Assembly (NCBI RefSeq): GCF_007680605.1
Contig: NZ_VEIO01000011.1
Span: 27,261-91,260, forward strand
DNA from: Paenibacillus xylanexedens
GTDB taxonomy: Bacteria > Bacillota > Bacilli > Paenibacillales > Paenibacillaceae
Reading direction: 5' to 3'
DNA length: 64,000 bases
This document shows, in pieces, positions 34,235-44,026 of this stretch (positions within the stretch are counted from its first letter, which is position 1; the number at the start of each line of letters is the position of its first letter). The notes under the pieces were generated by a model. That model ran no database searches, was not told the DNA's origin, and worked only from the letters and a program-made list of their open reading frames with translations. The position numbers were made by a program, and so were the translations under genes.

Positions 34235-35629
34235 ATGGTGAAAAAATATGAGGTAATCGCTCATGCATTGCAACAGTGGATACAGGAGCAAATGGTTCAG
34301 CAGGGAAGCCACCAGTGGGATGACAAAGGAATAAGGTTGCCAGCGGTTCGCCGTGTTGCGGAGCAATATCAATGCAGTGTGAGTACAGCGATTCGTGCGT
34401 ATGAATGGTTGGAACAGCGACATTTGGTGTACGCCGTGCCCCAATCCGGTTATTATGCCGTTCAGAACGGCTTAGGTATACAGGATATGGATTGGCAAGA
34501 GCCGCTAGATTTTGCGTCCGCGGCTCCTGATCCAAGGGTATTTCCTTATGCGGATTTTCGGCATTGCGTGGAAGTGGCGATGAAACAGAAGCAAGATGAG
34601 CTTTTTTTATATGGCACGCAGCAAGGATTGCCCTCGCTGATTGAGCTATTACAGAAACAGTTTGCGGATTATCAGATATTTGCGCGAGCGGAACAGTTTT
34701 TCATCACATCGGGTGTGCAGCAGGCGCTTGCGGCGCTGGCCTTGATGCCCTTTCCCGGTGGAAGAACCAAAGTCATGGTGGAACTGCCTACATATCACAA
34801 TATGCCTACCTTGTTGAAGAGCTTGAACGTACCGATTGCTGGTGTACGAAGAACGTTTGGTGAAGGACTGGACTGGGATTCACTTGAACGCCAGTTTGCG
34901 GAGGGGGATATCAAGTTTTTCTATGTGATCCCACGGTTCCACAATCCGATCGGGACTTCCATGAAGGCGGCGGAAAAGAAGAGACTTCTTCGGTTAGCAC
35001 AGCGATATGATGTTTATCTGGTCGAAGACGACTATCTGGCCGATTTGGAGGACAACGCGAGACAAGATCCTTTATGGGCTTATGATACACATGACCGCGT
35101 TATTTATCTGAAAAGTTATTCCAAGATTCTGTTCCCTGGACTTCGTATGGGTGTAGCCGTAATGCCTGTGGCCTTGATCGCCTCTTTCGGTTCAATGAAA
35201 AGAATGCTGGATATCGACACCTCACTGTTATCTCAAGCTGCGCTCGAGGTGTACATTCATAGCGGAATGTTTGCTCACCATCGCAAAATCATTCGTAGCC
35301 GCTATGCCGCGCGGATGGAAGTTGTGCAAGAACAGCTGGAGGCTTATTCCGATTTCGAACCATTTCGTATTGCGCCACGAACTGGCGGAGAACATACCGC
35401 CCTCCCTTTACCAGGGAATATACCTGTCCGTACCTTGCTGTCCCGTTTACAGAACCGCGGAATTATTGCGGATACAACAGAGCGATATTATCCCGAAGGC
35501 ACGTACCGCGCATTTACGGATCAGATGTTGCGACTGAACATCTCTAATGTTCCGAAACAGCGTATTGCAGAGGGGATGCAGATCATCCGGGAGGAGATAT
35601 TGAAGCTGCAGATCAGATCAACAACGTGA
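34235..35629 (+). CDS. MocR-family regulator: GntR HTH fused to aminotransferase-like domain
   Basis: 464 residues or so; start ATG 34235 or GTG 34238 (AAGGGG upstream). GntR-type winged helix at the N-terminus (LPAVRRVAEQYQCSVSTAIRAYEWLEQRHLVYAVPQSGYYA), then a type-I PLP aminotransferase fold: FITSGVQQALAALALMPFPGG, PRFHNPIGTSM, YLVEDDYLADL, and LKSYSKILFPGLRMG, where the Lys of SYSK would bind PLP. MocR proteins use PLP or an amino compound to control nearby genes. The divergent EamA transporter is the likely target. Confidence 0.92.
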   Translation: MVKKYEVIAHALQQWIQEQMVQQGSHQWDDKGIRLPAVRRVAEQYQCSVSTAIRAYEWLEQRHLVYAVPQSGYYAVQNGLGIQDMDWQEPLDFASAAPDPRVFPYADFRHCVEVAMKQKQDELFLYGTQQGLPSLIELLQKQFADYQIFARAEQFFITSGVQQALAALALMPFPGGRTKVMVELPTYHNMPTLLKSLNVPIAGVRRTFGEGLDWDSLERQFAEGDIKFFYVIPRFHNPIGTSMKAAEKKRLLRLAQRYDVYLVEDDYLADLEDNARQDPLWAYDTHDRVIYLKSYSKILFPGLRMGVAVMPVALIASFGSMKRMLDIDTSLLSQAALEVYIHSGMFAHHRKIIRSRYAARMEVVQEQLEAYSDFEPFRIAPRTGGEHTALPLPGNIPVRTLLSRLQNRGIIADTTERYYPEGTYRAFTDQMLRLNISNVPKQRIAEGMQIIREEILKLQIRSTT

Positions 35630-35668
35630 AGATAGACCAGCCTTTAATGGGCTGGTCTATCTTGAATT
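35629..35668. terminator. bidirectional terminator
   Basis: AGATAGACCAGCC / GGCTGGTCTATCT stem (35630-35662) with loop TTTAATG, then TGAATTTT. It lies between the convergent MocR and aminomutase genes. Confidence 0.8.
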
Positions 35669-35697
35669 TTAAATGATGTTGCCGCCGGCTCCAACTC

Positions 35698-37014
35698 TTA
35701 CTCCTGTGCCATTGCTTTAAAAGAAGCTTCAGCCGCTTCGAGCGTGACAGCAATGTCTTCGTCCGTATGAGCGGTGGTCAGGAACCAAGCTTCATACTTC
35801 GAAGGAGCCAGATTGATACCGCGGTTTAACATGTGGCGGAAGAAGGACGCGAAGCGTTCGCCGTCCGTGTCTTGTGCATGATCATAATTCGTCACCGGAT
35901 GATTGCAGAAATGCGTGGAGAACGCGCCACGAATGCGGTTGATCGTCAGATCAATGCCATGACGGTCCGCGGAAGCTTGCAAGCCAGTGGTCAGATCGAT
36001 GGCGAGACGTTCCATTTCTTCATATACGCCAGCACCTTGCAGTACTTCAAGACAAGCGATACCCGCCGAGATGGAGGCTGGATTGCCAGCCATCGTTCCG
36101 GCCTGATACGCCGGGCCGAGTGGAGCAACCTGCTCCATGACATGTTTACGTCCGCCGTAGGCACCGATCGGCAAGCCGCCGCCAATGATTTTCCCAAGTG
36201 CAGTAAGGTCAGGTTCAATCTCCGCATGATTGTCCAATCCGGCATACGTCTGAGTGGAACCGTAGTGGAAACGGAAAGCGGTAATAACCTCGTCATAAAT
36301 AACAAGTGAACCGTTCGCACGTGTCATTGCACAGAGACCTTCCAGGAAACCTGGCTCTGGCATAACCATACCGAAGTTACCAACGATCGGCTCTACCATA
36401 ACCGCAGCTACATCGTCACCCCAACGTTCGAGCGCTTCCTTCAGACCATCCAGGTCGTTATATGGAACGGTAATGACTTCATGAGCAATGCTGGTCGGGA
36501 TACCTGCACTGTCGGGAATGCCAAGCGTAGATGGGCCTGAGCCTGCAGCGACCAGTACGAGATCGGAGTGACCATGATAACATCCGGCAAATTTCACGAT
36601 TTTATTTCGTTTCGTATATGCCCGAGCGACGCGAATCGTCGTCATCACGGCCTCTGTACCGGAGTTCACAAAGCGAACCTTGTCCATGGACGGGATCGCT
36701 TCTTTCAGCATTTTGGCAAGCTTGATTTCAAGCTCCGTTGGTGTACCGTACAGGACACCATTGGCAGCTGCTTCCGTTATGGCTTTGGTAATATGAGGGT
36801 GGGCATGTCCAGTCACAATCGGTCCGTATGCCGCGAGATAGTCGATGTACTTGTTGTCGTCAACATCCCAGAAGTGGGCGCCTTGCGCTTTTTTCATAAA
36901 AACGGGTGCCCCGCCGCCCACCGCTTTGAATGAGCGAGAAGGGCTGTTTACGCCGCCTACAATATGTTCCAGCGCTTCTGTATATAACAACTCCGAGTTC
37001 GTACGTGTATTCAT
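35698..37014 (-). CDS. hemL: glutamate-1-semialdehyde 2,1-aminomutase
   Basis: 438 residues, normal length. PLP enzyme that converts glutamate-1-semialdehyde to 5-aminolevulinate, the haem precursor. Motifs: GGVNSPSRSFKAVGG, VNSGTEAVMTTIRVARAYT, CYHGHSD, LVIYDEVITAFRF, and ALGKIIGGGLPIGAYGGR with PLP-binding Lys275. No other hem gene adjoins it, so it may be a second copy of the GsaB kind rather than the hem-operon gene; this cannot be settled from the window. AGGAAG lies before the ATG. Confidence 0.92.
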   Translation of the reverse strand: MNTRTNSELLYTEALEHIVGGVNSPSRSFKAVGGGAPVFMKKAQGAHFWDVDDNKYIDYLAAYGPIVTGHAHPHITKAITEAAANGVLYGTPTELEIKLAKMLKEAIPSMDKVRFVNSGTEAVMTTIRVARAYTKRNKIVKFAGCYHGHSDLVLVAAGSGPSTLGIPDSAGIPTSIAHEVITVPYNDLDGLKEALERWGDDVAAVMVEPIVGNFGMVMPEPGFLEGLCAMTRANGSLVIYDEVITAFRFHYGSTQTYAGLDNHAEIEPDLTALGKIIGGGLPIGAYGGRKHVMEQVAPLGPAYQAGTMAGNPASISAGIACLEVLQGAGVYEEMERLAIDLTTGLQASADRHGIDLTINRIRGAFSTHFCNHPVTNYDHAQDTDGERFASFFRHMLNRGINLAPSKYEAWFLTTAHTDEDIAVTLEAAEASFKAMAQE

Positions 37015-37110
37015 GAGATAACTTCCTTTCGTAATTCCATTAGTTTAAACCAGCAAAACAATAGCATGATATGATTATTTTCGCATACTTTGGCGAACAG
37101 GCATAGCGAA

Positions 37111-37134
37111 AGGGCAGCATATAGGCTGCCCTTC
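37111..37134 (-). terminator. probable terminator after the LCP gene
   Basis: AGGGCAGC-atata-GGCTGCCCT hairpin. On the minus strand it is followed by TTTCGC, a weak T run, so termination may be partial. Confidence 0.55.
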
Positions 37135-37200
37135 TGAGAATGAATGAGATCATCGTTATAGTATATACCAAGTTAGCTCAGAGCTGTATTACCGGCTCAT

Positions 37201-38241
37201 TTACTCTGCCGGTTGCTGTGTGTTCTTCTCATTACCGCTGGCGGTCTTGTCTTCTTTGGCTTTTTCGTCTTCCGTCTTGGCTGGCGGGTGAATGATGTCT
37301 TGAACATGCTGTTTTAATTTTTCTTCACTGGTCACCGTCAAGACTTGTGCACCGCCAGGGGTGCGTTCTTCTTTCAACAAGTTCATTGGTGGAACCTGCT
37401 CACTGCCATTCATGCTGCTTTGATAACCAAGCCCGCCCAGCTTCCACATGTCGGAGAGTGTAAGGTTGGTATCGACATACGGGCTAACTTGTTCCAAGAT
37501 GGAAGGCAACTTAGCGATCGTTGTCGTAGACTGCATTTTGGCCGTCACGGCTTTGAGCAGCTCCCGCTGACGTTCCGAACGGGCGAAGTCGGACATCGCA
37601 TCATGACGGAAACGAACATACATCAAGGCTGTTTTACCGTCGAGATGCTGGTAGCCTTTTTTCAGATCAATATCGTACTCGTTGTTGTCGGCTTTACTCA
37701 CATAATGCATGTCCTTCTCGACATCAAAGTCTACACCGCCAACCGCGTCAACCAGTTTGATGAATCCCTGGAAATCGGTATACACATAATATTGAACAGG
37801 GATACCGAGCAAGTCACTTGCGGCTTCCATGGCTACGTTCGGACCGTGGGTAATCGCTGTGTTAATACGATCTTTACCATATCCGTCGATATTAATATAC
37901 GTGTCACGTAGAATGGAGAACAGGTTAATCTTTTTGGTCAGCGGGTCAAGTGATACCACCATCATGCTGTCGGAACGTGGCACTTCACCCTTTTTCAGAC
38001 CACGGGCATCAACACCCATAACCAATATGTTCACGGTCTCGGTACCTTCCCATTTCGGAGGGTCGGGTGTCTTCACTTTCTCTACATTTTCAATATTGGC
38101 AAATGGCGAATCCTCGCCTTTCTTCTGCAATCCATCCAACTGATTAAGAATAGAACCGAAATAGTAGGCCACTGCCCCTCCAACAATTAACACGAAGGCG
38201 GCAAGAGAGATCCATAGGGTTCTCTTCGTCTTTCTGGTCAT
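37201..38241 (-). CDS. LytR-CpsA-Psr (LCP) family protein
   Basis: 346 residues from the ATG at 38241 after AAAGGAGCGCTAGC; the frame is open further but lacks a ribosome site. A membrane anchor (RTLWISLAAFVLIVGGAVAYYFGS) is followed by the LCP domain: VNILVMGVDARGLKKGEVPRSDSMMVVSLDP, LFSILRDTYINIDGYGKDRINTAITHGP, GGVDFDVEKDMHY, YVRFRHDAMSDFARSERQRELL. LCP enzymes attach teichoic acids or other polymers to peptidoglycan on the cell surface. The last 35 residues are a charged Lys/Glu tail. Confidence 0.92.
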   Translation of the reverse strand: MTRKTKRTLWISLAAFVLIVGGAVAYYFGSILNQLDGLQKKGEDSPFANIENVEKVKTPDPPKWEGTETVNILVMGVDARGLKKGEVPRSDSMMVVSLDPLTKKINLFSILRDTYINIDGYGKDRINTAITHGPNVAMEAASDLLGIPVQYYVYTDFQGFIKLVDAVGGVDFDVEKDMHYVSKADNNEYDIDLKKGYQHLDGKTALMYVRFRHDAMSDFARSERQRELLKAVTAKMQSTTTIAKLPSILEQVSPYVDTNLTLSDMWKLGGLGYQSSMNGSEQVPPMNLLKEERTPGGAQVLTVTSEEKLKQHVQDIIHPPAKTEDEKAKEDKTASGNEKNTQQPAE

Positions 38242-38388
38242 GCTAGCGCTCCTTTGTATTTGAGATAAAAAATAAACGATTTCAGTACATGTAAAGTTGC
38301 GTTGAGTTTGCGTATAAGTCGAAGCTTTCCGTTCGCCTTCCCTCCAGACCTCAAGGCAGAGGAGGCCACTTCGAACTATTTTTAAAGC

Positions 38389-38418
38389 TTGCTGAATTTT
38401 GACTGTTACTATTATAAT
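38389..38418 (+). promoter_or_regulatory. sigma-A promoter of the ABC exporter operon
   Basis: TTGCTG (38389-38394), 18-bp spacer, TATAAT (38413-38418), ending 50 bp before the ATPase start. Confidence 0.6.
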
Positions 38419-38468
38419 TTCTTTTTGGGCTACAAGCAATTTCAACAAAATCCAAGTGAGGTATAAAC

Positions 38469-39515
38469 ATGCTGGCGATTGATGTAAAAGATTTGCGAAA
38501 GTCGTTTAATGTCCAGAAAAGCCGCGGTGGGCTGAAGGGCGCGTTTCAGGATCTGTTCAAACGTCAATACCAGGAAGTATTGGCTGTGAATGATATTTCA
38601 TTTCGGATACCGCAAGGTGAAATCTGCGGATATATTGGAGAGAACGGTGCCGGCAAATCAACAACGATCAAGATGTTGACCGGCATTTTGGTGCCTACAT
38701 CCGGGCATTTATCGGTAGGTGGGTATGTTCCGTATCAGGAACGGGAGAAGTTTGTCAAAAATATTGGTGTAGTGTTTGGACAACGTAGCCAGTTATGGTG
38801 GGATATCGGTGTCATTGAATCTTTTCATCTCCTACGCAAAGTATATCGTGTAGGAGAACAGGACTTCCGCAAACGGCTGGACGAGCTGGTCGAGCGTTTG
38901 CAATTGCAGGAGTTGCTGAGTCGCCCGGTGCGTAAGCTCAGTCTCGGTCAGCGGATGCGCTGCGAACTGGTGGCGGCCTTACTGCACAATCCAGGCATTG
39001 TGTTTCTGGATGAGCCGACCATTGGTCTGGATATCGTGGTGAAGTCGGAAATCCGCGAGTTCCTGAAAGACATGAATGAGCAACATGGTACAACGATTCT
39101 GCTTACGACACATGACTTGCAGGATATCGAAGCTTTGTGTTCGCGTGTCATCATGCTGGACGCAGGTAGCATCATCTATGATGGAGGACTGGATCACCTC
39201 AAGTCCCAGTGGGGCACAGAGCGTGAGGTTCGGTTCAAATTCGGTACAGGCCATACGATGACTCAGATGCAGGAATGGACAGCGGCGATGCCTGTGCGGT
39301 GGACCGTGGAAAACGAATTGTCGGCCTCCGTGTGGATTCCGCTAGAACTGAACGTTTCGGATGTACTGGCACGTGTGGTAGGTCAGGCAGATATTACGGA
39401 TATTCAGATCATTGAGACCAACACGGATGAGATTGTGCGCAGTATCTACCAGTCCGGTTCGGCTGAGCGCCCGGAGATTGTGTCGGCAGATAAAGAAGCG
39501 GTAGGTGCTACCTAA
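38469..39515 (+). CDS. ABC-2-type exporter ATP-binding protein
   Basis: 348 residues. Walker A GYIGENGAGKSTTIKML, signature LSLGQRMRCELVAALLH, Walker B IVFLDEPTIGLD, H-loop LTTHDLQD. The N-terminal insertion (SRGGLKGAFQDLFKRQYQEV) and a C-terminal regulatory tail of about 90 residues place it in the uncharacterised COG4586-type ATPases that pair with two DUF990-like permeases. Substrate unknown. It leads a three-gene operon; GTGAGG precedes the ATG. Confidence 0.9.
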   Translation: MLAIDVKDLRKSFNVQKSRGGLKGAFQDLFKRQYQEVLAVNDISFRIPQGEICGYIGENGAGKSTTIKMLTGILVPTSGHLSVGGYVPYQEREKFVKNIGVVFGQRSQLWWDIGVIESFHLLRKVYRVGEQDFRKRLDELVERLQLQELLSRPVRKLSLGQRMRCELVAALLHNPGIVFLDEPTIGLDIVVKSEIREFLKDMNEQHGTTILLTTHDLQDIEALCSRVIMLDAGSIIYDGGLDHLKSQWGTEREVRFKFGTGHTMTQMQEWTAAMPVRWTVENELSASVWIPLELNVSDVLARVVGQADITDIQIIETNTDEIVRSIYQSGSAERPEIVSADKEAVGAT

Positions 39516-39516
39516 G

Positions 39517-40311
39517 ATGAACAGTGCATTTATCGATTTCATGCGTATTCGTTTTCTAACGATGCTCGCGTATCGAGTGAATTATTATTCCGGCATTTTG
39601 ATATATACGCTGAATATTGGCGTGTATTACTTTACGTGGCAAGCTATTTATGGAAGCAGCGGAGAGATTGGCGGTTTTACGGCAGCACAGATGACAACGT
39701 ATGTTGCTGTCTCTTGGATGGCGCGTGCGTTTTACTTTAACAATCTGGACCGGGAGATTGCCGCCGACATTCGGGATGGCTCCATTGCGATTCAGTTTAT
39801 AAGGCCAATTAACTATGTGATGGTCAAAATGATGCAGGGGCTTGGCGAAGGTATTTTCCGCTTCTTGTTGCTTATGATTCCGGGCATGATTATTGCCATC
39901 CTGCTGTTCCCGGTGGAGCTTCCGACAGCGCCTTCGGCATGGATCGGTTTTCTCGTTATGCTGTTCTTCAGTTTCATCATTAATTCCCAGATTAATGTCA
40001 TTACGGGACTGGCGGCGTTTTTTGTGGAAAATAACGAAGGTATGATGCGCATGAAACGTGTAGTCGTCGATCTGTTCTCGGGTCTGATCATTCCAATCAG
40101 TTTGTACCCGGACTGGTTGTCCACGATCATGAAGGTATTGCCGTTTCAGGCGATCACGTATCTGCCCGGCTCGGTTTTCACTGGCAGAGTGGAAGGTACA
40201 GGCATCTGGAATGTACTCGGGATTCAGGTGCTCTGGTTTGTCCTGCTTCTCATACCCATGGTGCTGATCTGGCGGCAGGCGCGCAAGCGTCTGTTCGTGC
40301 AAGGGGGATAA
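39517..40311 (+). CDS. ABC-2 family transporter permease 1
   Basis: 264 residues from the ATG at 39517, 1 bp after the ATPase stop. Six hydrophobic spans. DUF990/ABC-2 pattern: RIRFLTMLAYRVNYYSGILIYTLNIGVYYFTWQAIYG, NLDREIAADIRDGSIAIQFIRPINYVMVKMMQG (cytosolic coupling region), LPFQAITYLPGSVFTG. Works with the ATPase and the next permease. Confidence 0.85.
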   Translation: MNSAFIDFMRIRFLTMLAYRVNYYSGILIYTLNIGVYYFTWQAIYGSSGEIGGFTAAQMTTYVAVSWMARAFYFNNLDREIAADIRDGSIAIQFIRPINYVMVKMMQGLGEGIFRFLLLMIPGMIIAILLFPVELPTAPSAWIGFLVMLFFSFIINSQINVITGLAAFFVENNEGMMRMKRVVVDLFSGLIIPISLYPDWLSTIMKVLPFQAITYLPGSVFTGRVEGTGIWNVLGIQVLWFVLLLIPMVLIWRQARKRLFVQGG

Positions 40312-40315
40312 GCGA

Positions 40316-41101
40316 ATGTACTATATGGGTCTAATCTGGGAATATCTGAAAAATTACATGAAGACACGTCTGACGTACCGTGCCGACTTCTGGGTAGAGA
40401 TTATCTCGGATCTGCTGTTTCAGGCGACCAATCTGATCTTTATCTTTGTCGTTTTCCGGCATACCGACAACCTTGGCGGTTGGAGTGAGGCGGAAGTATT
40501 ATTTGTTTACGGATACTTTATGGTGCCATACGGCATCTTTAGCTGTTTCATCAACCTGTGGGGGTTCAGCGAGCGTTACATTGTCAAAGGTGAGATGGAT
40601 CGCATTCTGACAAGACCGGCACACAACCTGTTTCAGATTCTGCTGGAAAATGTAGACCCGCCCTCTCTCGTAGGGTCGTTCATCGGGTTAATCATTATGT
40701 CGATCAGTGGAGCAGAGATGGGGCTTGTGCTGGAATGGTGGCACATCCCTGCATTGATTATATTGGCATTAAGTTCAGTGCTAATCTATGCGGGCATCTA
40801 CACCACATTGACGTCACTATCCTTTTACTCGGATGCGCCGACAGGTATTTTGCCGCTGATGTACAATATTCAAGGATATGGACGTTATCCGGTAACGATC
40901 TATAACAGAGCCATTCAGGTGTTGCTCACCTGGATCATCCCGTTTGCTTTTGTTGGCATCTATCCGGCAGCGCTGTTCCTTGATCGAGCTGAGATGCATC
41001 GGATGGCTTTGCTCACTCCAGTTATGGGGCTGGTCTTTGCAACGATTGGGCTTACCCTGTGGAACTTCGGTGTGAAGCGGTATCGGGGAGCGGGGTCATG
41101 A
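40316..41101 (+). CDS. ABC-2 family transporter permease 2
   Basis: 261 residues with six spans, 4 bp after the first permease; GGGGGATAAGCG precedes the ATG. It mirrors the first permease: EYLKNYMKTRLTYRADFWVEIISDLLFQATNLIFIFVVFRH, SERYIVKGEMDRILTRPAHNLFQILLENVD, GRYPVTIYNRAIQVLLTWIIPFAFVGIYPAALFLD. The two probably form a heterodimeric exporter. Confidence 0.85.
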   Translation: MYYMGLIWEYLKNYMKTRLTYRADFWVEIISDLLFQATNLIFIFVVFRHTDNLGGWSEAEVLFVYGYFMVPYGIFSCFINLWGFSERYIVKGEMDRILTRPAHNLFQILLENVDPPSLVGSFIGLIIMSISGAEMGLVLEWWHIPALIILALSSVLIYAGIYTTLTSLSFYSDAPTGILPLMYNIQGYGRYPVTIYNRAIQVLLTWIIPFAFVGIYPAALFLDRAEMHRMALLTPVMGLVFATIGLTLWNFGVKRYRGAGS

Positions 41102-41170
41102 CCTGCTTACGGGATTACATCACGCAAATCTGAAGAATCATATAACTTGAATTCCAAGGAGGACATGAAA

Positions 41171-41635
41171 ATGACTTTAGCAGAAGGTGTACAAGTTCCG
41201 GATTTTGAACTGCCATCAAGCACAGGTGAGTCTGTGAAGCTGTCTGATTTTCGCGGCAAGCGAGTTCTGATTTACTTTTATCCGAAAGATATGACCTCGT
41301 CTTGTACGCAACAAGCCTGTGACTTTCGGGATCGACATGAGGATTTTCAAGGGCTGAATACAGTCATCCTGGGGATCAGCACTGATCCGATGAAGCAACA
41401 TGACAAGTTTATTGCCAAATACGGATTGCCTTTCATCCTGTTATCGGATGAGGAGCACACGGTTGCAGAGCAGTTCGGCGCATGGCAGCTGAAGAAGATG
41501 TACGGCAAGGAGTACATGGGCATTGTTCGTTCCACCTTCCTGCTGGATGAAGAGGGCAAGCTGATTAAACAATGGACAAAGGTGCGCGTGAAGGGACATA
41601 TCGAAGAGGCGCTGGACACGGTAAAAGGGCTGTAA
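41171..41635 (+). CDS. bcp: thioredoxin-dependent peroxiredoxin, Bcp type
   Basis: 154 residues from the ATG at 41171, 8 bp after AAGGAGG; an ATG at 41165 is too close. Peroxidatic Cys45 and putative resolving Cys50 are in YPKDMTSSCTQQACDFRD, with Arg at IVRSTFLLDEEG. It reduces hydrogen and organic peroxides using thioredoxin. Position 42-43 reads TS where most Bcp proteins have TPGC-like sequence, a small variation. Single gene with its own terminator. Confidence 0.92.
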   Translation: MTLAEGVQVPDFELPSSTGESVKLSDFRGKRVLIYFYPKDMTSSCTQQACDFRDRHEDFQGLNTVILGISTDPMKQHDKFIAKYGLPFILLSDEEHTVAEQFGAWQLKKMYGKEYMGIVRSTFLLDEEGKLIKQWTKVRVKGHIEEALDTVKGL

Positions 41636-41701
41636 TCCATCGGTTCCGATTTTGTGAAAATAAAACGAGCCATGCACGAAGCGTGTATGGTCAAAAATAA
41701 T

Positions 41702-41758
41702 AAACAGGCTGCATCCATGGACACCTTTCCATTGAGATGTAGCCTGTTTATTTTTGCG
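41702..41758. terminator. bidirectional terminator
   Basis: AAACAGGCT-g-CATC / GATG-t-AGCCTGTTT stem (41702-41750) followed by ATTTTT. Separates bcp from the convergent germination operon. Confidence 0.75.
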
Positions 41759-42872
41759 AAAGTGTACTTGTGTTATTACGTTGTTTAAATCGATTTTTCA
41801 TAAGGTGAATCAGTAGTAGGAAAGCTGGAATGACAATACTGACTGTAAAATCCCAATTGAACCAGGCGTACATGATACCGAGGGTATAAAAGAGGACATC
41901 AGGCGAAATCACAATAGCCATACCGAATAATAAGAGCATCGTTGGCAGAATTAACGGCTGGTAAGATTTGAGACGACACAGTTGTGCAAGTCCAAGAATG
42001 AATCCAAACGTGTATAGCGAAGTTTTAAAGTAGGTAGACACAAGCCAAGCTGTCGAAGAGATGGCTTCGATTCGTTGAACGAAGCCGCCAATGTTAATCT
42101 TTTGTGCAAGAATATACGATACATAAATATTATGCTGAGTCAGTTCAGCCCCAAGTACAAGTAGCGAGGTAAGGAGTATGAGGGTTAGCATGATTCCTGC
42201 AAGTAATGCGGCTAATAATAGGTCTCGCCGCTTATGCACACCGTGAGTGATATAGGGGTAAATCATGGTGATGATAATGAGTTCTCCATATGAAGCTGTA
42301 GCCCCTCGAACGCTCCCGCTTATAAATGAAAACAGGGGAGTATCAAAGAAAGGCTGGATGTTCGCTACTTCCATTTTGGGAAGCAAACAAAGCATTAGGA
42401 TAATCAAGCTGATCATAACAAAGGGGGCCAGAATCTCTGCCATTTTACCGAACGTGCCCAATCCTTTCAGTGCGGACCAACCTAGGGTTATAACAAAAAG
42501 AAGAATGATAGCCCGAATGGGAGTATGGAGATAAACCTGAGTTGTCATAAAATCTCCAACTTCACGGATACATATAGCTGAACCCATCAGAAAATAAAAC
42601 AGATATGCGGCAGCCAAAATTGCACCTATCCATTTACCAAGTGCTTTGGAACAGATCTCGATGAGTGTAAGTCCGGGGTAAGCTTGATGCAGCTTATAGG
42701 AAAGCCATAAGATCAACATGCCGATCCCTTGGGAGACGATCGAGCAGATCCAAGCATTCTGTCTTCCAGAGTAAGTAAGTAATGTTGGGTAGATTAGCAT
42801 CATATCTCCAATCATGCCCATAAAGGCAAGGACTGCAAATTGCCGCACGGTAAGTCTCTCTTTGATGAGCAT
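41748..42872 (-). CDS. GerB-family spore germination permease, second of a tandem pair
   Basis: 374 residues with about ten spans. Start LIKERLTVRQFAVLAFMGMIGDMMLIYPTLLTYSGRQNAWICSIVSQGIGM. It shares a whole-length pattern with the gene before it (RxVGDFMTTQVYLHTPIRAIILLFVI; SYILAQKINIGGFVQRIEAISSTAWLVSTYFKTSLY), which points to tandem duplication. The two may bind different germinants or form alternative receptors with the same GerA and GerC. Ends inside the bidirectional terminator region. Confidence 0.88.
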   Translation of the reverse strand: MLIKERLTVRQFAVLAFMGMIGDMMLIYPTLLTYSGRQNAWICSIVSQGIGMLILWLSYKLHQAYPGLTLIEICSKALGKWIGAILAAAYLFYFLMGSAICIREVGDFMTTQVYLHTPIRAIILLFVITLGWSALKGLGTFGKMAEILAPFVMISLIILMLCLLPKMEVANIQPFFDTPLFSFISGSVRGATASYGELIIITMIYPYITHGVHKRRDLLLAALLAGIMLTLILLTSLLVLGAELTQHNIYVSYILAQKINIGGFVQRIEAISSTAWLVSTYFKTSLYTFGFILGLAQLCRLKSYQPLILPTMLLLFGMAIVISPDVLFYTLGIMYAWFNWDFTVSIVIPAFLLLIHLMKNRFKQRNNTSTLSQK

Positions 42873-42897
42873 GATCTGTACCCTCCTTCGATTATCT

Positions 42898-44007
42898 TTA
42901 AGTTCTGCCTTTATTAAATGATAATTTGGACTTGATTTGATGAATGATTAACAGCAGGACAGGTAAGATCAGACTCACGGTTAAATCCCACTCCAGCCAA
43001 TAGGGAATGACCGTTGTGTTAAAAAAAACGATATTGGGTGTCACAAGGTTAGATAGCGCATATACAATCAGTACGCATGGCAGAATGAGAAAATGGTAGC
43101 TCTTAAGGCGAAAAAGTTCAGCGATACCAAGAACAAAGGCATACAGATAAACGGTGGATTTAAAATAGGTGGATATCAGCCAGGACGAGGCCATGAGCAC
43201 TTCAATTCGTTGAAAGAAGTTGGCTATATTGATTTTCTGGGACAATACAAATGAACCAAAGATCGTGTGCTGTGTTAGAAAAAGTCCCATAACGAGCATG
43301 GAGATTGTCACCAGAATAGCCATGAGCAGATTGCCAAATCCGGCAGATATCATAAGATCACGAGTACGATGGGCTTCTTGATTTGCATAGGGGAGGATCA
43401 TCAGAATGGGAAGGGCTTCACCAACCGGATAGATAAAACCGATCACAATCCCATGCGTAAACTGGCTGAAGGTGGTGTCCGTAAAGGGTACAAGCTGGTT
43501 TAATTGTACCTGGGGCAACAAAAAGACCACCAAAATAAACATAAAAGTAGTAATAATAGGTACGAGTATTTCACTGCTTCGACCTATATTCTCTAGTCCG
43601 TTATATAGAGCCCAACCGATGGGGATTACAAAAATAAGAAGCACAACCCGAATGGGCGTATACAAAAAAATCTGACTGGTCATGAAATCACCAACGACCC
43701 GTGATTGTGCTGCAGAGCTAAAAATAAAATACATCAGGTAGAACAGGGCTAACACCGTACCTGGCCAAAATCCAAGGATTTTGCGAAATACGCCTATCAA
43801 ATTTTCATTGGGATACGTGTCTGCAAGTTTGACGAAAAGATACATCAACCCCATGCCAAGAGGAACACCGATAAAAGCATAAAGCCAAGCATTTTGCCCC
43901 GAAAAGGTTGCGATAACCGAGGGGTAGATCATCATCATGTCACCGGCAATGATCAAAATGGTCAAGATACATAATTGTCTAATGCCAAGGCGACCTTGTT
44001 CCAGCAT
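42898..44007 (-). CDS. GerB-family spore germination permease, first of a tandem pair
   Basis: 369 residues, ten predicted spans. LGIRQLCILTILIIAGDMMMIYPSVIATFSGQNAWLYAFIG at the start; RVVGDFMTSQIFLYTPIRVVLLIFVI in the middle. AAAGGGAGTTGACAAC precedes the ATG. It lies 20 bp after the small D-like subunit and 25 bp before its paralogue. Confidence 0.88.
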   Translation of the reverse strand: MLEQGRLGIRQLCILTILIIAGDMMMIYPSVIATFSGQNAWLYAFIGVPLGMGLMYLFVKLADTYPNENLIGVFRKILGFWPGTVLALFYLMYFIFSSAAQSRVVGDFMTSQIFLYTPIRVVLLIFVIPIGWALYNGLENIGRSSEILVPIITTFMFILVVFLLPQVQLNQLVPFTDTTFSQFTHGIVIGFIYPVGEALPILMILPYANQEAHRTRDLMISAGFGNLLMAILVTISMLVMGLFLTQHTIFGSFVLSQKINIANFFQRIEVLMASSWLISTYFKSTVYLYAFVLGIAELFRLKSYHFLILPCVLIVYALSNLVTPNIVFFNTTVIPYWLEWDLTVSLILPVLLLIIHQIKSKLSFNKGRT

Positions 44008-44026
44008 GTTGTCAACTCCCTTTTGG